From SAR202 cluster bacterium (lineage in GTDB: Bacteria > Chloroflexota > Dehalococcoidia > Lucifugimonadales > UBA2962), in contig JAKUTS010000002.1 in assembly GCA_022447925.1 (NCBI GenBank), positions 110,886 to 174,885 on the forward strand: a DNA stretch of 64,000 nucleotides, written 5' to 3'. The stretch's first letter is position 1. The number at the start of each line of letters is the position of its first letter. Below are positions 44,968 to 54,392 of the stretch, piece after piece. The position numbers were made by a program, and so were the translations under genes. The notes beneath the pieces were generated by a model. That model searched no databases. It saw only the letters and a program-made list of their open reading frames with translations, and was not told the DNA's origin.

Positions 44968-46326
44968 ATGAATGATTTCAAAAACATACCGAGTATTGAT
45001 CGGATTTTAAAAGAGCCGTCTATAAAAGCGCTGTTAGACTTATATTCTCATGACAGTGTAGTGAAACTCGTTCAACGAAATGTAGACAACTTAAGAAACG
45101 AAATTAAGCTTGGCAAGCCGACTGTTTCTTTCAAACAACTAATCAACAACATTGAACTATCCGCTAACGAAAATTGGTTAATTCAACCTAGCCCAGTAAT
45201 TAATGCTTCTGGAGTAATCTTACACACCAATTTGGGGCGATCTCCAATTTCAAATGATTCCATCAAGGCCATAGTTAATAGTGCTGGAGCATATACGGAC
45301 CTCGAATACGAACCGTTAACCGGGAAAAGGAGTAATCGACAGCGACATGTGCAGAACTTAATAAATCAGATTACAGGAAGTGAATCGGCATTAGTTGTTA
45401 ATAACAATGCAGCTGCCGCTTTACTATGTTTAACAGGTATGGCCAAGGGTAAAGAGGTTATTGTTTCAAAAGGTGAATCAGTAGAAATTGGTGGGAATTT
45501 CAGAATACCAGACTTACTTGAGCAAAGTGGAGCAAAATTAATAGAAGTAGGAACTACGAACCGAACATATTTATCTGATTATCAAAAATCCATAAATGAA
45601 AATACTGGAGCAATTCTGATAGTTCATACTAGTAATTTTAAAAAAATAGGCTTCACACATACTCCATCAATTAAGGAATTGGCGGCACTTGGGAACAATC
45701 ACAATATACCTGTACTAAATGATTTAGGTAGTGGTACTTTTATAGATACTACAATGTTTGGTTTAATTTCCGAGCCTACCGTGCAAGAAAGTCTCGAGGA
45801 TGGCGCAGACTTGACTTTCTTCTCTGGAGATAAGCTCCTTGGAGGTCCCCAATGTGGCATAATCCTTGGAAGCCAGACCTTAATAGATAAATTGTCAAAA
45901 CATCCCCTGGCTCGAGCTTTACGAATCGATAAACTGAATTTAACCGCACTTCACTCTACTCTATTACACTATGTATCTAACGAGCCTCTTTCAAGGATCC
46001 CGATATGGGGCATGATTTCTGCTGATCTGTCGGATATAAAACAAAGAGCAACCGATTGGTTAGAAACTACAAAAATCAAAGGTGAAGTGATTAAATCTAA
46101 TAGCACAATTGGTGGCGGTAGTCTGCCCGGAGAAGTATTAAACACTTATGTGTTAGCGATAGAGCCAAAAACGTCTACAGCAAATAAAATCTCGGCTCAG
46201 CTAAGATCATATGAAACGCCGATTATCGCGAGAATTGAATCAGATCAAGTAATTCTAGATGCAAGAACGGTATTACCTGATCAAGATAACATTGTCATTA
46301 GAGCACTTAAGGAAATTACTATATAA
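44968..46326 (+). CDS. selA: L-seryl-tRNA(Sec) selenium transferase
   Basis: A 452-residue PLP enzyme converting Ser-tRNA(Sec) to Sec-tRNA(Sec) using selenophosphate. INASGVILHTNLGRSP and YTDLEYEPLTGKR are family marks; ALVVNNNAAAALLCL follows, and FFSGDKLLGGPQCGIILG contains the PLP lysine. The start at 44968 gives MNDFKNIPSIDRIL, like other SelA N-termini; a GTG at 44893 would add 25 residues. With tRNA-Sec and SelD in this window, only SelB is missing from view. Confidence 0.95.
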   Translation: MNDFKNIPSIDRILKEPSIKALLDLYSHDSVVKLVQRNVDNLRNEIKLGKPTVSFKQLINNIELSANENWLIQPSPVINASGVILHTNLGRSPISNDSIKAIVNSAGAYTDLEYEPLTGKRSNRQRHVQNLINQITGSESALVVNNNAAAALLCLTGMAKGKEVIVSKGESVEIGGNFRIPDLLEQSGAKLIEVGTTNRTYLSDYQKSINENTGAILIVHTSNFKKIGFTHTPSIKELAALGNNHNIPVLNDLGSGTFIDTTMFGLISEPTVQESLEDGADLTFFSGDKLLGGPQCGIILGSQTLIDKLSKHPLARALRIDKLNLTALHSTLLHYVSNEPLSRIPIWGMISADLSDIKQRATDWLETTKIKGEVIKSNSTIGGGSLPGEVLNTYVLAIEPKTSTANKISAQLRSYETPIIARIESDQVILDARTVLPDQDNIVIRALKEITI

Positions 46327-46355
46327 ACCTCTTAAATAATTTACTCTTAGTACAG

Positions 46356-47687
46356 ATGAACCTTTTCAACCAAAATAAAGATAACATTTTGAATAAAAAC
46401 GCCCCATTGTCCACCAGAATGAGACCTCGTTCGTTTGAAGAGTTTTTTGGACAAGAACATCTAGTGGGACCGCAACATGCTTTGAGGAAAATCGTTGATT
46501 CTGACCAGATTTTCTCAATGATATTTTGGGGGCCTCCCGGATCCGGGAAAACCACACTATCACTATTAATATCTCGGCTTACAAAATCTAAATTCGTACA
46601 TGTTAGCGCAGCTATTTCAGGAGTATCCGACCTAAGAAACTCTATAAAGGCTGCTGAAGAACTACTTGGGATGACAGGTCAAAAAACCATTATATTCATT
46701 GACGAGATTCATCGTTTTAGCAAGTCACAGCAAGACGTAATACTGCCACACGTAGAATCAGGAGCAATAACTCTTATTGGTGCGACAACTGAAAATCCTT
46801 CATTCGAAATAATAGCACCGTTACTATCTCGAAGTAGAGTGTTTAAATTAAAACAGTTAAGCAGATCTCATATGAAATCAATTTTGTATCGGGCTATCAA
46901 TGATAAGGATCACGGGATTGGAAATTTCAATATAGAAATTAGCGATGATGCAATGAATGTGCTGATTTCATTGTCTGGAGGTGATGCAAGGATCGCGCTC
47001 AATTCTATCGAACTTGCAGTAGCATCTACTGAAATTAATGCATCAGGCTCCCATATTATATCCCCTGAAATAATCCAAGATGTGATGCAGAAAAGCATAC
47101 CTGCATACGACAAAACAGGCGACCAACATTATGATTTAATCTCGGCTTTCATAAAGTCAGTCAGAGGGTCAGACCCAGATTCTGCACTATACTGGTTAGC
47201 TCGCATGATAGACGCTGGAGAAGACTCATTATTTATAGCTCGCAGAATTGTAATTCTGGCTTCAGAAGATATAGGTCTTGCAGACCCTAGAGCGCTCTCA
47301 ATAGCTATAGCAGCTTACGAGGCAACTCATTTCATTGGAATGCCAGAAGCAAGAATACCTTTATCTCAAGCTACGATATATCTTGCCACTGCCCCAAAAA
47401 GTAATTCGGCATATAAAGCAATTAACCTAGCGTTAAAAGACGCATCGATAACAGCTAGAGAACCTGTACCTCTGCACTTGAGAAATGCAGTCACAGACCT
47501 GATGAAAGAGCACGGATATGGAGAAGGATATAAATACTCTCACGATTATGAAAATCATTTTGCCGAGATGCAAAATCGACCAGATAAAATTAAACATAAT
47601 GTATATTACAATCCTTCAGTGGAGGGGTATGAAACAAAAATAAAGGAATGGCATGACCAACGGTGGAACCGAAAAAATAAAAAGTGA
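46356..47687 (+). CDS. rarA: Replication-associated recombination protein A (MgsA family)
   Basis: A 443-residue AAA+ ATPase acting at stalled forks. Walker A is GPPGSGKT (59-66), Walker B FIDEIHRFSKSQQD, and GATTENPSFE is sensor 1. The C-terminal part with SALYWLARMIDAGEDSLFIARRI and ASEDIGLADP is diagnostic for RarA/MgsA/WRNIP1. It follows selA by 29 bases and ends 2 bases from the convergent MFS gene. Confidence 0.96.
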   Translation: MNLFNQNKDNILNKNAPLSTRMRPRSFEEFFGQEHLVGPQHALRKIVDSDQIFSMIFWGPPGSGKTTLSLLISRLTKSKFVHVSAAISGVSDLRNSIKAAEELLGMTGQKTIIFIDEIHRFSKSQQDVILPHVESGAITLIGATTENPSFEIIAPLLSRSRVFKLKQLSRSHMKSILYRAINDKDHGIGNFNIEISDDAMNVLISLSGGDARIALNSIELAVASTEINASGSHIISPEIIQDVMQKSIPAYDKTGDQHYDLISAFIKSVRGSDPDSALYWLARMIDAGEDSLFIARRIVILASEDIGLADPRALSIAIAAYEATHFIGMPEARIPLSQATIYLATAPKSNSAYKAINLALKDASITAREPVPLHLRNAVTDLMKEHGYGEGYKYSHDYENHFAEMQNRPDKIKHNVYYNPSVEGYETKIKEWHDQRWNRKNKK

Positions 47688-47689
47688 TC

Positions 47690-48913
47690 CTATTCCCTTT
47701 TCTCAGCAAATATATCTAATTTTAAAAGTTGCCTGAAATTAATAACCAGATAAACCAATACAACTATTGCTCCCGCACCAATTGCAACAGAGGCACTAAA
47801 TGCCCCTGCTATCGCACCCATAAATAATCCTGCCAAGCCAGTAAAACCCCAGCTGGAAGTCTGGAAACTCAAAACTCTGCCTCTCATCTCATCTGGCACT
47901 ACGAGTTGCAGAAGAGCAGATATGATAGTTTCATACCCCATAGCGAATGCATAGGCTATCGCAATCAGGATCAAAGAAACTGGAAACCAAGGTGAAAAAG
48001 AGAATAATAAAAGTGATATAGCAAATAGTCCTAAAGTTAAAGCAAGGAACAAGCCCCGCGCAGTCGCTTGCTTGGAAAAAGATATGAATATTAAGCTACA
48101 TACTGCACCAACAGCACCAACGGATAGCAATGATGCATAACCAAATGCATCTACATTCAACACTTTTGTTGCCATAACCGCCAAGATGGATTCATGGGAC
48201 CACACAAATGATTCAGCCACTATTGCCAACAGAATAAGAGATCTTACTGCGGGGGCAGCGAAAACGTATTTAAATCCATCCACAATAATTCTAAAGCTAC
48301 CTGTATTGACCAGCTTATCCGAGACAGGAACAGAGATATGTGAGCTATTCACAGTTAAGGCAGATAAAAACGCAAAGCCTGTAGAAATTGCCATTAGAAA
48401 ATAAGCCCATGACATACCATATTTAACAATTATTGAGCCAGCTAATAAAGGTGCTCCAATAGCAGTTATTTGCCAGCTGACAAGATTAATCGCGGTTGCA
48501 TTAATTAATCTTTTTTTTCCGACCAAATCCAAAGTAAGCGCGTTACGTGCTGGTATTCTGATTGCCAGAGCAACGGCGCTAAAAACAGCGGCTAATATCA
48601 CATGCCACAACAATATATTGTTAACTGCAATTAATATTGCTATAAAAAGCACAACTGCCATATCTATAAGAATTGCTACTGCAACAAGTGTATGTCTCCG
48701 ACCATAAAAGCGATCAGCTAGAAGCCCTCCTATGGAAGCACAAATTGTTAAGGCAGCTCCATTGAAGCCGAATACTGCTCCAACCCAAAAAGCAGAATCA
48801 GTGATTTCTAGAACCAATAGTCCTGAGCACATCACATACACAACAATCATGATGTCACTGAAAAATGAGCTTATCCAAAGTCGTCTGAATCCGGGGTTTT
48901 CGAGTAAAATCAT
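47690..48913 (-). CDS. MFS transporter
   Basis: A 407-residue protein with about 12 hydrophobic segments. GGLLADRFYGRRHTLVAV is the loop 2-3 motif of the superfamily. It resembles the MFS_3/enterobactin exporter-like branch. The substrate is unknown. There is no close partner gene. The start is ATG with no clear ribosome-binding site. Confidence 0.85.
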   Translation of the reverse strand: MILLENPGFRRLWISSFFSDIMIVVYVMCSGLLVLEITDSAFWVGAVFGFNGAALTICASIGGLLADRFYGRRHTLVAVAILIDMAVVLFIAILIAVNNILLWHVILAAVFSAVALAIRIPARNALTLDLVGKKRLINATAINLVSWQITAIGAPLLAGSIIVKYGMSWAYFLMAISTGFAFLSALTVNSSHISVPVSDKLVNTGSFRIIVDGFKYVFAAPAVRSLILLAIVAESFVWSHESILAVMATKVLNVDAFGYASLLSVGAVGAVCSLIFISFSKQATARGLFLALTLGLFAISLLLFSFSPWFPVSLILIAIAYAFAMGYETIISALLQLVVPDEMRGRVLSFQTSSWGFTGLAGLFMGAIAGAFSASVAIGAGAIVVLVYLVINFRQLLKLDIFAEKRE

Positions 48914-48989
48914 TGGGGTAAAACGATTAGGAAGCGCATTTTAACTTTCATGTTAATTAATTAGATACAATCAACACTAAGAATGTTAT

Positions 48990-50087
48990 TTAAAAGGATG
49001 CGTATTCTTTAAACACGTCTCTAATTACATCTAATGCATAATCAATATCATCAGAAGTGATCCCATAATGAGTTACTAACCTCCAGCCTGCAGGCAAAGA
49101 TAATGCTTTCACACCTCGATCATCTAATTTTTGAAGTATTTCACTGGGATTCTTAACACTTACATCACAAAACACCAAATTAGTTGGATATGAATCGGGA
49201 TCGCAAATAATACCATCTATTTTTGACAGTCCAGTGGCAAGTTTCCTAGCATTTGCATGGTCTTCGGCTAGCCTAGATACCATTGTTTCTAAAGCAACTA
49301 TACCTGCTGCTGCAAGAATTCCTACTTGCCTCATTCCACCGCCCATTGCTTTACGCCACCTTCTTGCAGTTTCAATGTCCTCATTGCTTCCAACCAAAAC
49401 GGAGCCCACCGGGCATGATAGCCCTTTAGATAAACAAAACGACACTGTGTCTGCTCCAGCAACCAACTGATCAACTGGAGTTTCCAATGCAACAGAAGCG
49501 TTAAATATGCGTGCACCATCTACATGCGTTTTGATATCTCTTTCTTTAGCGACAGAAACAACTGATCTTATTTCATCAGAAGAAAGTGCACTGCCTCCGC
49601 ACTGATTCGCAGTATTCTCAATACCAATAAGTGTCGTTGGAGGATAATGGATATTATCAGGTCTAATCCTGCTTCTAAGCTCATCGAGATCAATCATTCC
49701 ACGACTATCGTTTGCTATCGCTTGAACTGCAATCCCACCCAATGCAGATGCAGCACCAGCTTCCGCATTAAACATGTGTGATTTTTCTCCCACAATCATT
49801 TCATCTCCACGAGTACAATGGGTTAAAGCAGCTGCTATATTACCCATCGTTCCACTAGCAACAAAAGTAGCATCTTCCATCCCAAACATATTAGCTGCAA
49901 TTTGTTCTAATCGATTAACTGTAGGATCCTCTCCGAACACATCATCACCCAATTCTGCTTTATATATTGCTTCTCGCATTTCCGGTGAAGGTTGAGTAAA
50001 TGTATCGCTCCGAAGATCAACAATCCTGGTGGATGGATCTATAGATTGGTTTTTAGCTTCTTTGGCTTCGGAATATCCTGACCGCAT
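48990..50087 (-). CDS. Low-specificity L-threonine aldolase
   Basis: A 365-residue PLP enzyme cleaving threonine or allo-threonine to glycine and acetaldehyde. VDLRSDTFTQPSPEMREA, GDDVFGEDPTVNRLE and FCLSKGLSCPVGSVLVG (with the PLP lysine) are family motifs. AGGAG precedes the ATG. An extended -10 (50128-50136) precedes it. Confidence 0.92.
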   Translation of the reverse strand: MRSGYSEAKEAKNQSIDPSTRIVDLRSDTFTQPSPEMREAIYKAELGDDVFGEDPTVNRLEQIAANMFGMEDATFVASGTMGNIAAALTHCTRGDEMIVGEKSHMFNAEAGAASALGGIAVQAIANDSRGMIDLDELRSRIRPDNIHYPPTTLIGIENTANQCGGSALSSDEIRSVVSVAKERDIKTHVDGARIFNASVALETPVDQLVAGADTVSFCLSKGLSCPVGSVLVGSNEDIETARRWRKAMGGGMRQVGILAAAGIVALETMVSRLAEDHANARKLATGLSKIDGIICDPDSYPTNLVFCDVSVKNPSEILQKLDDRGVKALSLPAGWRLVTHYGITSDDIDYALDVIRDVFKEYASF

Positions 50088-50121
50088 TCGATTTCTCCTA
50101 TTTACTTAATACAATGAGGTA

Positions 50122-50136
50122 TAAACGATTCTAGCA
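50122..50136 (-). promoter_or_regulatory. Extended -10 promoter TGCTAGAATCGTTTA of the threonine aldolase
   Basis: The 15-base match to the cysteine desulfurase promoter lies 35 bases before the ATG. The -10 hexamer is TAGAAT. Confidence 0.5.
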
Positions 50137-50292
50137 ACCTGATAACCCAAATGCTATAGTGACAGAAACTGCAGTAAATCCCAATTGATTAATAAATTCA
50201 AAATAATCTTTTATAACGATAAATTAATATTGCGAACGCGAAAAATAAACACAGATTTCCATAAATAAACTTTAACAAGTTTGGAGTTATAT

Positions 50293-51681
50293 ATGAGTAA
50301 AAAAACTAACACCAGAATTGAAAAGGATTCGATGGGATCATTCGAAGTCCCTTCTGATGCCTACTACGGTGCAAACACAATGCGTGCCGTTCTGAATTTC
50401 CCTGTCAGTTCACTTAAATTCCAAAGGGATTTCATTAAATCTCTTGCCCAAATAAAAAAGGCTGCAGCTTTAGCTAATTTGGATCTTGGACTACTTGATA
50501 AAGCCATTGCAGATCAAATATCAACTGCAGCGGCAAATGTAATAGAGGGAAAGTATGATGATCAATTTGTCGTAGATATTTTTCAAACTGGATCCGGAAC
50601 ATCTACTAACATGAATATTAATGAAGTGATTTCAAATTTAGCAATTGAAAAAATGGATGGAGTAATTGGTTCAAAAGTGCCTGTTCATCCGAATGATCAT
50701 GTAAATATGGGGCAATCCTCGAATGACGTCATTCCAACAGCTATTCATATTGCTGCAATCGATACAACCACAACTAATCTAATACCTGCGATCGAACAAT
50801 TAAAAAATTCTCTAATAATAAAATCAGAGGAATTTATGGATGTTGTTAAAACCGGTCGTACCCATTTACAAGATGCTACACCAATAACTTTAGGTCAGGA
50901 ATTTCTCGGTTTTGCCGGACAAATGGATAGGTCTAACTCCCGCATCAAAGCTGCTTTAGACGGATTACGTGAAGTAGCACTTGGAGGCACGGCTGTTGGC
51001 ACAGGAATAAATACGCATGATGAATTCGCCAAGCGAGTTTGTGTTTATCTTTCAGGATGGATTGGACAAGAAATTCGAGAAACTGAAAATCATTTCCAGA
51101 GTCAAAACACCTTAGATGCTATCGTATATATGAGTGGCGCACTAAAAACATTAGCAATTAGCACAATTAAAATTGCTAATGACATAAGATGGCTTGGATC
51201 AGGACCGAGAGCTGGTTTTGGGGAAATTGAGTTACCAGAAGTTCAACCAGGAAGTTCAATCATGCCTGGCAAAGTGAATCCTGTAATCGCTGAATCCACA
51301 GCTATGGCAGCCGCACAGGTTATTGGTAATGACTTAACTGTTTCCATTGCTGGGCAATCTGGGAATTTTGAATTAAACGTTATGATGCCAGTAGCTGCAT
51401 TCAACTTGTTACAGTCAATTGAATTATTATCGGCTTCGCTAAGTAATTTAGCCACCCAATGTGTTAACGGAATAAAAGCAACTGATCGCGGACCAGAAAT
51501 GGTTGAAAAGGGATTGGCTATAGTTACTACACTAGTACCAATTATTGGATATGATGCTTCTGCGGCAATTGCAAAGAAGGCTCAATACAGCGGTAAAACA
51601 ATTAGACAAATAGCTTTAGAGGAAACTAATATAGGTCCATCAGAACTGGATAAAATATTGGATCCGTCCAAGATGGTTTAG
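50293..51681 (+). CDS. fumC: Fumarate hydratase class II
   Basis: A 462-residue lyase of the TCA cycle. GSGTSTNMNINEV (motif), GQSSNDVIPTAIHIA, TGRTHLQDATPITLGQEF and the family signature GSSIMPGKVNPV are all present. It is iron-free, in keeping with the oxygen-tolerant class. GGAG before the ATG at 50293 decides the start over an in-frame codon at 50281. Aspartase is the main alternative within the family, but the RTEKDSMG-like opening and TGRTHLQDATP favour fumarase. Confidence 0.93.
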   Translation: MSKKTNTRIEKDSMGSFEVPSDAYYGANTMRAVLNFPVSSLKFQRDFIKSLAQIKKAAALANLDLGLLDKAIADQISTAAANVIEGKYDDQFVVDIFQTGSGTSTNMNINEVISNLAIEKMDGVIGSKVPVHPNDHVNMGQSSNDVIPTAIHIAAIDTTTTNLIPAIEQLKNSLIIKSEEFMDVVKTGRTHLQDATPITLGQEFLGFAGQMDRSNSRIKAALDGLREVALGGTAVGTGINTHDEFAKRVCVYLSGWIGQEIRETENHFQSQNTLDAIVYMSGALKTLAISTIKIANDIRWLGSGPRAGFGEIELPEVQPGSSIMPGKVNPVIAESTAMAAAQVIGNDLTVSIAGQSGNFELNVMMPVAAFNLLQSIELLSASLSNLATQCVNGIKATDRGPEMVEKGLAIVTTLVPIIGYDASAAIAKKAQYSGKTIRQIALEETNIGPSELDKILDPSKMV

Positions 51682-51687
51682 GGAGAT

Positions 51688-52989
51688 TCAATTTATGTCT
51701 TTATGGACAGAAATATAATCTTTAACAAATTGGGTTTCTTGATCTGCAGATTTCAAATGACCATCTAATTTAGCGTAAAGTAAGTCATTGAGTAATTTAC
51801 CAATCTCCGGACCTTTACTAATGCCTAGGGATATTAAATCTTCCCCACTCAATTCTATATTGGTATTTATTAATGAATTTAAGTATATCTCTAATAATGC
51901 TTTAATAGCCTTGTTTGGCGTGGTCTCGGCGCATACACGGATAGAGGTGAGTCTGTATTTTAATAAGAATTTATATATATCACTCTGCCTAAGATCATCC
52001 GAAAGTAAAAATGACTCATTTTGTTTTATCTGTTCATTCAAAGAAGCTAAATCATTTATTACATCATTTTGTTTAGAACTTAAGCTTAGTATCTTAGACA
52101 GATATTCTATCTGTGATTTACCTGCATTCATTGCCAGAATGCCAAGCCAAAACTCAACACTATCCTGATCATCTCTATGCAAATGAGAGATACTCTTCAA
52201 TTCCATCAAATGGTTACAGTCAAATTTAGTCAAAAATGCTGGTAATAATCCAAGCTTCACGCAGTTATATAAAATTAAAGCAACATCTTCTTCATCGAAT
52301 ATCTTTTCAAGCTCGCTTCTAATCCGATCACCAGATACAGCAGTCACATAATTTAATGACGATTCGAATATATTTTTGGTAGATTCTTCTATATCGAATC
52401 CTAATCTGCATGAATAGCGTATCAACCTAAACATCCGAGTAGGATCATCAGCAAAACTTTCGTTGTGAAGAACTCTCAACTCTTTATTAACAACGTCTCT
52501 GTAACCGGAATGCGGGTCTATCAATTGGCCCGATTTCCAATCTTGATTGGATGGAGATTGCAAAACAATACACATGGCTGCTATGGAGAAATCTCTTCTT
52601 CCCAAATCCTGAAACAAATCACCGGGTTTTACATCAGGCAATTCACCTGGGTTTTTATATGTCTCAGAACGACATTTAGCAAGATCAATCTCAAGATTAT
52701 CTTTAATCCCAACTGGAACAGAAAGTTTATGCGTCCCAAACACAGAACTGTTTTTAACGGTGCCACCCAACTTGTCAGCAAGTCTGGTTGCAAAAGTTTT
52801 ATCGACATTACTCCCCGTTAAGTCAATGTCAAAGTTTGAATTATTTAACCCCATCATAATGTCTCTTACACACCCGCCGACCAAATACAAATCTGTATCC
52901 ATTTGATTCGACAAATCAGTAGCAACATTCAGGATATTTAAATGTGTCTTAGGTAAGACATTTTTCATTTCCGATGACACGATTTTCAT
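51688..52989 (-). CDS. CCA tRNA nucleotidyltransferase / poly(A) polymerase family protein
   Basis: A 433-residue class II nucleotidyltransferase. LVGGCVRDIMMG and the catalytic pair in FDIDLTG form the head domain, followed by RRDFSIAAMCI and RMFRLIRYSCRLGFDIE. It probably adds or repairs the 3' CCA, which fits the lack of encoded CCA in all four tRNAs in this window. No HD domain is obvious at the C-terminus. Confidence 0.9.
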   Translation of the reverse strand: MKIVSSEMKNVLPKTHLNILNVATDLSNQMDTDLYLVGGCVRDIMMGLNNSNFDIDLTGSNVDKTFATRLADKLGGTVKNSSVFGTHKLSVPVGIKDNLEIDLAKCRSETYKNPGELPDVKPGDLFQDLGRRDFSIAAMCIVLQSPSNQDWKSGQLIDPHSGYRDVVNKELRVLHNESFADDPTRMFRLIRYSCRLGFDIEESTKNIFESSLNYVTAVSGDRIRSELEKIFDEEDVALILYNCVKLGLLPAFLTKFDCNHLMELKSISHLHRDDQDSVEFWLGILAMNAGKSQIEYLSKILSLSSKQNDVINDLASLNEQIKQNESFLLSDDLRQSDIYKFLLKYRLTSIRVCAETTPNKAIKALLEIYLNSLINTNIELSGEDLISLGISKGPEIGKLLNDLLYAKLDGHLKSADQETQFVKDYISVHKDIN

Positions 52990-53044
52990 ATCAATAAATC
53001 AACCCATTGAAACATGTAATTTTTAATCGAGCAAAACCAGTTTT

Positions 53045-53803
53045 CTAGCTTTGTGTCGCATTAACTTTATTTAAGTATGATTGAGCGCCGGATAAAAGCC
53101 ATGGAGTCCAAGCTACACTCAAAAACCGAGCACCAATATCTATATAATGTTCCAGGTTGGAGTCATCTACCATGGTGCCAGCTACTCTACCGGCCTTAAC
53201 AATATCCTTTATCGCTTTATCCCTGACCGCCTGCACCTCCGGATGATTAATCTCACCGGTATATCCCATACTCTGTGCTAAATCACCAGGCGCAACAAAA
53301 AAAGCATCTATATGATCTGTCTCTAAAATCTCAGGCAAGTTTTTTATGGCTTCAATATCTTCGATGATTATAGAGATTAATGTTTCATCGTTAGCTTTTT
53401 TGACGTATTCATTAACACCGATACCTTGCCGGCTTGTATACATTCCTCTATGGCCTATAGGTCCAAATTTTGCAGCGTCTACAACAGCTCGGGCTTCTGA
53501 TGCAGTGTTAACGTGAGGAACGCAAATTCCCATTGCTCCTGAATCTAGAGTCCTGTAGATATCTCCAGTATTAACCTGGTTAACTCTAACTATAGACGTC
53601 TTGCCCCAAACATCGCATGCTCTAGTCAAATCTGGTATGTCCGCAAAGTCGACAGGCCCATGTTCCGCTTCCAGCCAAATTGCATCAAAATCGAGTTGAG
53701 AAAAAATTTCTATTAAATCTCCTGTTATTGGCCCCATAGCAACTGATACGACTTTGCCTTCATTTAATTTTCGTTTCGCTAAATTTGGTCTCAATTCTGC
53801 CAA
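53045..53803 (-). CDS. HpcH/HpaI-family aldolase
   Basis: A 252-residue class II aldolase. FDAIWLEAEHGPVDFADI holds the catalytic His/Glu region, MGICVPHVNTASEARAVVDAAKFGPIGHRG the substrate arginine loop, and DAFFVAPGDLAQSMGYTG the metal-binding region. It cleaves 4-hydroxy-2-oxo acids to pyruvate and an aldehyde. I place the start at the TTG at 53803, 7 bases after AGGAG; an upstream in-frame TTG at 53845 lacks such support and intrudes on the divergent gene. Confidence 0.9.
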   Translation of the reverse strand: MAELRPNLAKRKLNEGKVVSVAMGPITGDLIEIFSQLDFDAIWLEAEHGPVDFADIPDLTRACDVWGKTSIVRVNQVNTGDIYRTLDSGAMGICVPHVNTASEARAVVDAAKFGPIGHRGMYTSRQGIGVNEYVKKANDETLISIIIEDIEAIKNLPEILETDHIDAFFVAPGDLAQSMGYTGEINHPEVQAVRDKAIKDIVKAGRVAGTMVDDSNLEHYIDIGARFLSVAWTPWLLSGAQSYLNKVNATQS

Positions 53804-53854
53804 TGCTCTTCTCCTAAAGGTAATATAATCGGGGCATATAAACAAACACCCTGA

Positions 53855-53866
53855 TTAGCGATTATA
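53855..53866 (-). promoter_or_regulatory. -10 element TATAATCGCTAA of the aldolase gene
   Basis: TATAAT (53861-53866) followed by CGCTAA, a variant of the motif seen before four other minus-strand genes. It overlaps the opposing TATACT box (53863-53868) of the divergent Nudix gene. Confidence 0.4.
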
Positions 53867-53874
53867 CTGAAGAC

Positions 53875-54381
53875 ATGAAACATACGCATTACAAATCCAA
53901 GTATTGCAAAGTTTGTGGTCATATGACTTCCGGACAAGATATTGACGGTATACAAAGGCAATATTGTGATAATTGTGGATACATAGACTTCATTGACCCT
54001 AAAGTAGTCGCTGTGGCAATTGTTGTAAACCAAAAACGTGAGCTACTTCTAGTAAAACGAAATATTGAGCCCGCTTTGGGAGAATGGGCTTTTCCGTCAG
54101 GATATGTTGACAATGGAGAAGCTGTAGAAGATGCGGTTATAAGAGAAGCCAAAGAAGAGACCAATTTAGATATAGTAGTAGATAACCTGATCGGAGTTTA
54201 TTCTAATACAGGAAACCCAATCATTCTGGTTGTATATAGCGCAACCGAGATTGGTGGTAACCTGCTGCCTGGACCTGAAAGTCAAGAAGTTAAGTGGTTT
54301 AGATTAAACAATCTCCCAAAACTCCCATTTCCTCATGACAACAAGATTATTGATGATTGGAACAAATCAAATAAAAGATAA
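53875..54381 (+). CDS. Nudix hydrolase with N-terminal zinc ribbon
   Basis: A 168-residue protein. Cys11, Cys14, Cys31 and Cys34 (CKVCG, CDNCG) form a zinc ribbon; the Nudix box GYVDNGEAVEDAVIREAKEETNL begins near residue 81. This layout resembles NudC-type NADH/NAD-cap pyrophosphatases but is shorter. A TATACT box lies 6 bases before the ATG and no ribosome-binding site is visible, suggesting a leaderless message. Confidence 0.9.
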   Translation: MKHTHYKSKYCKVCGHMTSGQDIDGIQRQYCDNCGYIDFIDPKVVAVAIVVNQKRELLLVKRNIEPALGEWAFPSGYVDNGEAVEDAVIREAKEETNLDIVVDNLIGVYSNTGNPIILVVYSATEIGGNLLPGPESQEVKWFRLNNLPKLPFPHDNKIIDDWNKSNKR

Positions 54382-54392
54382 TAATCCAAGTT

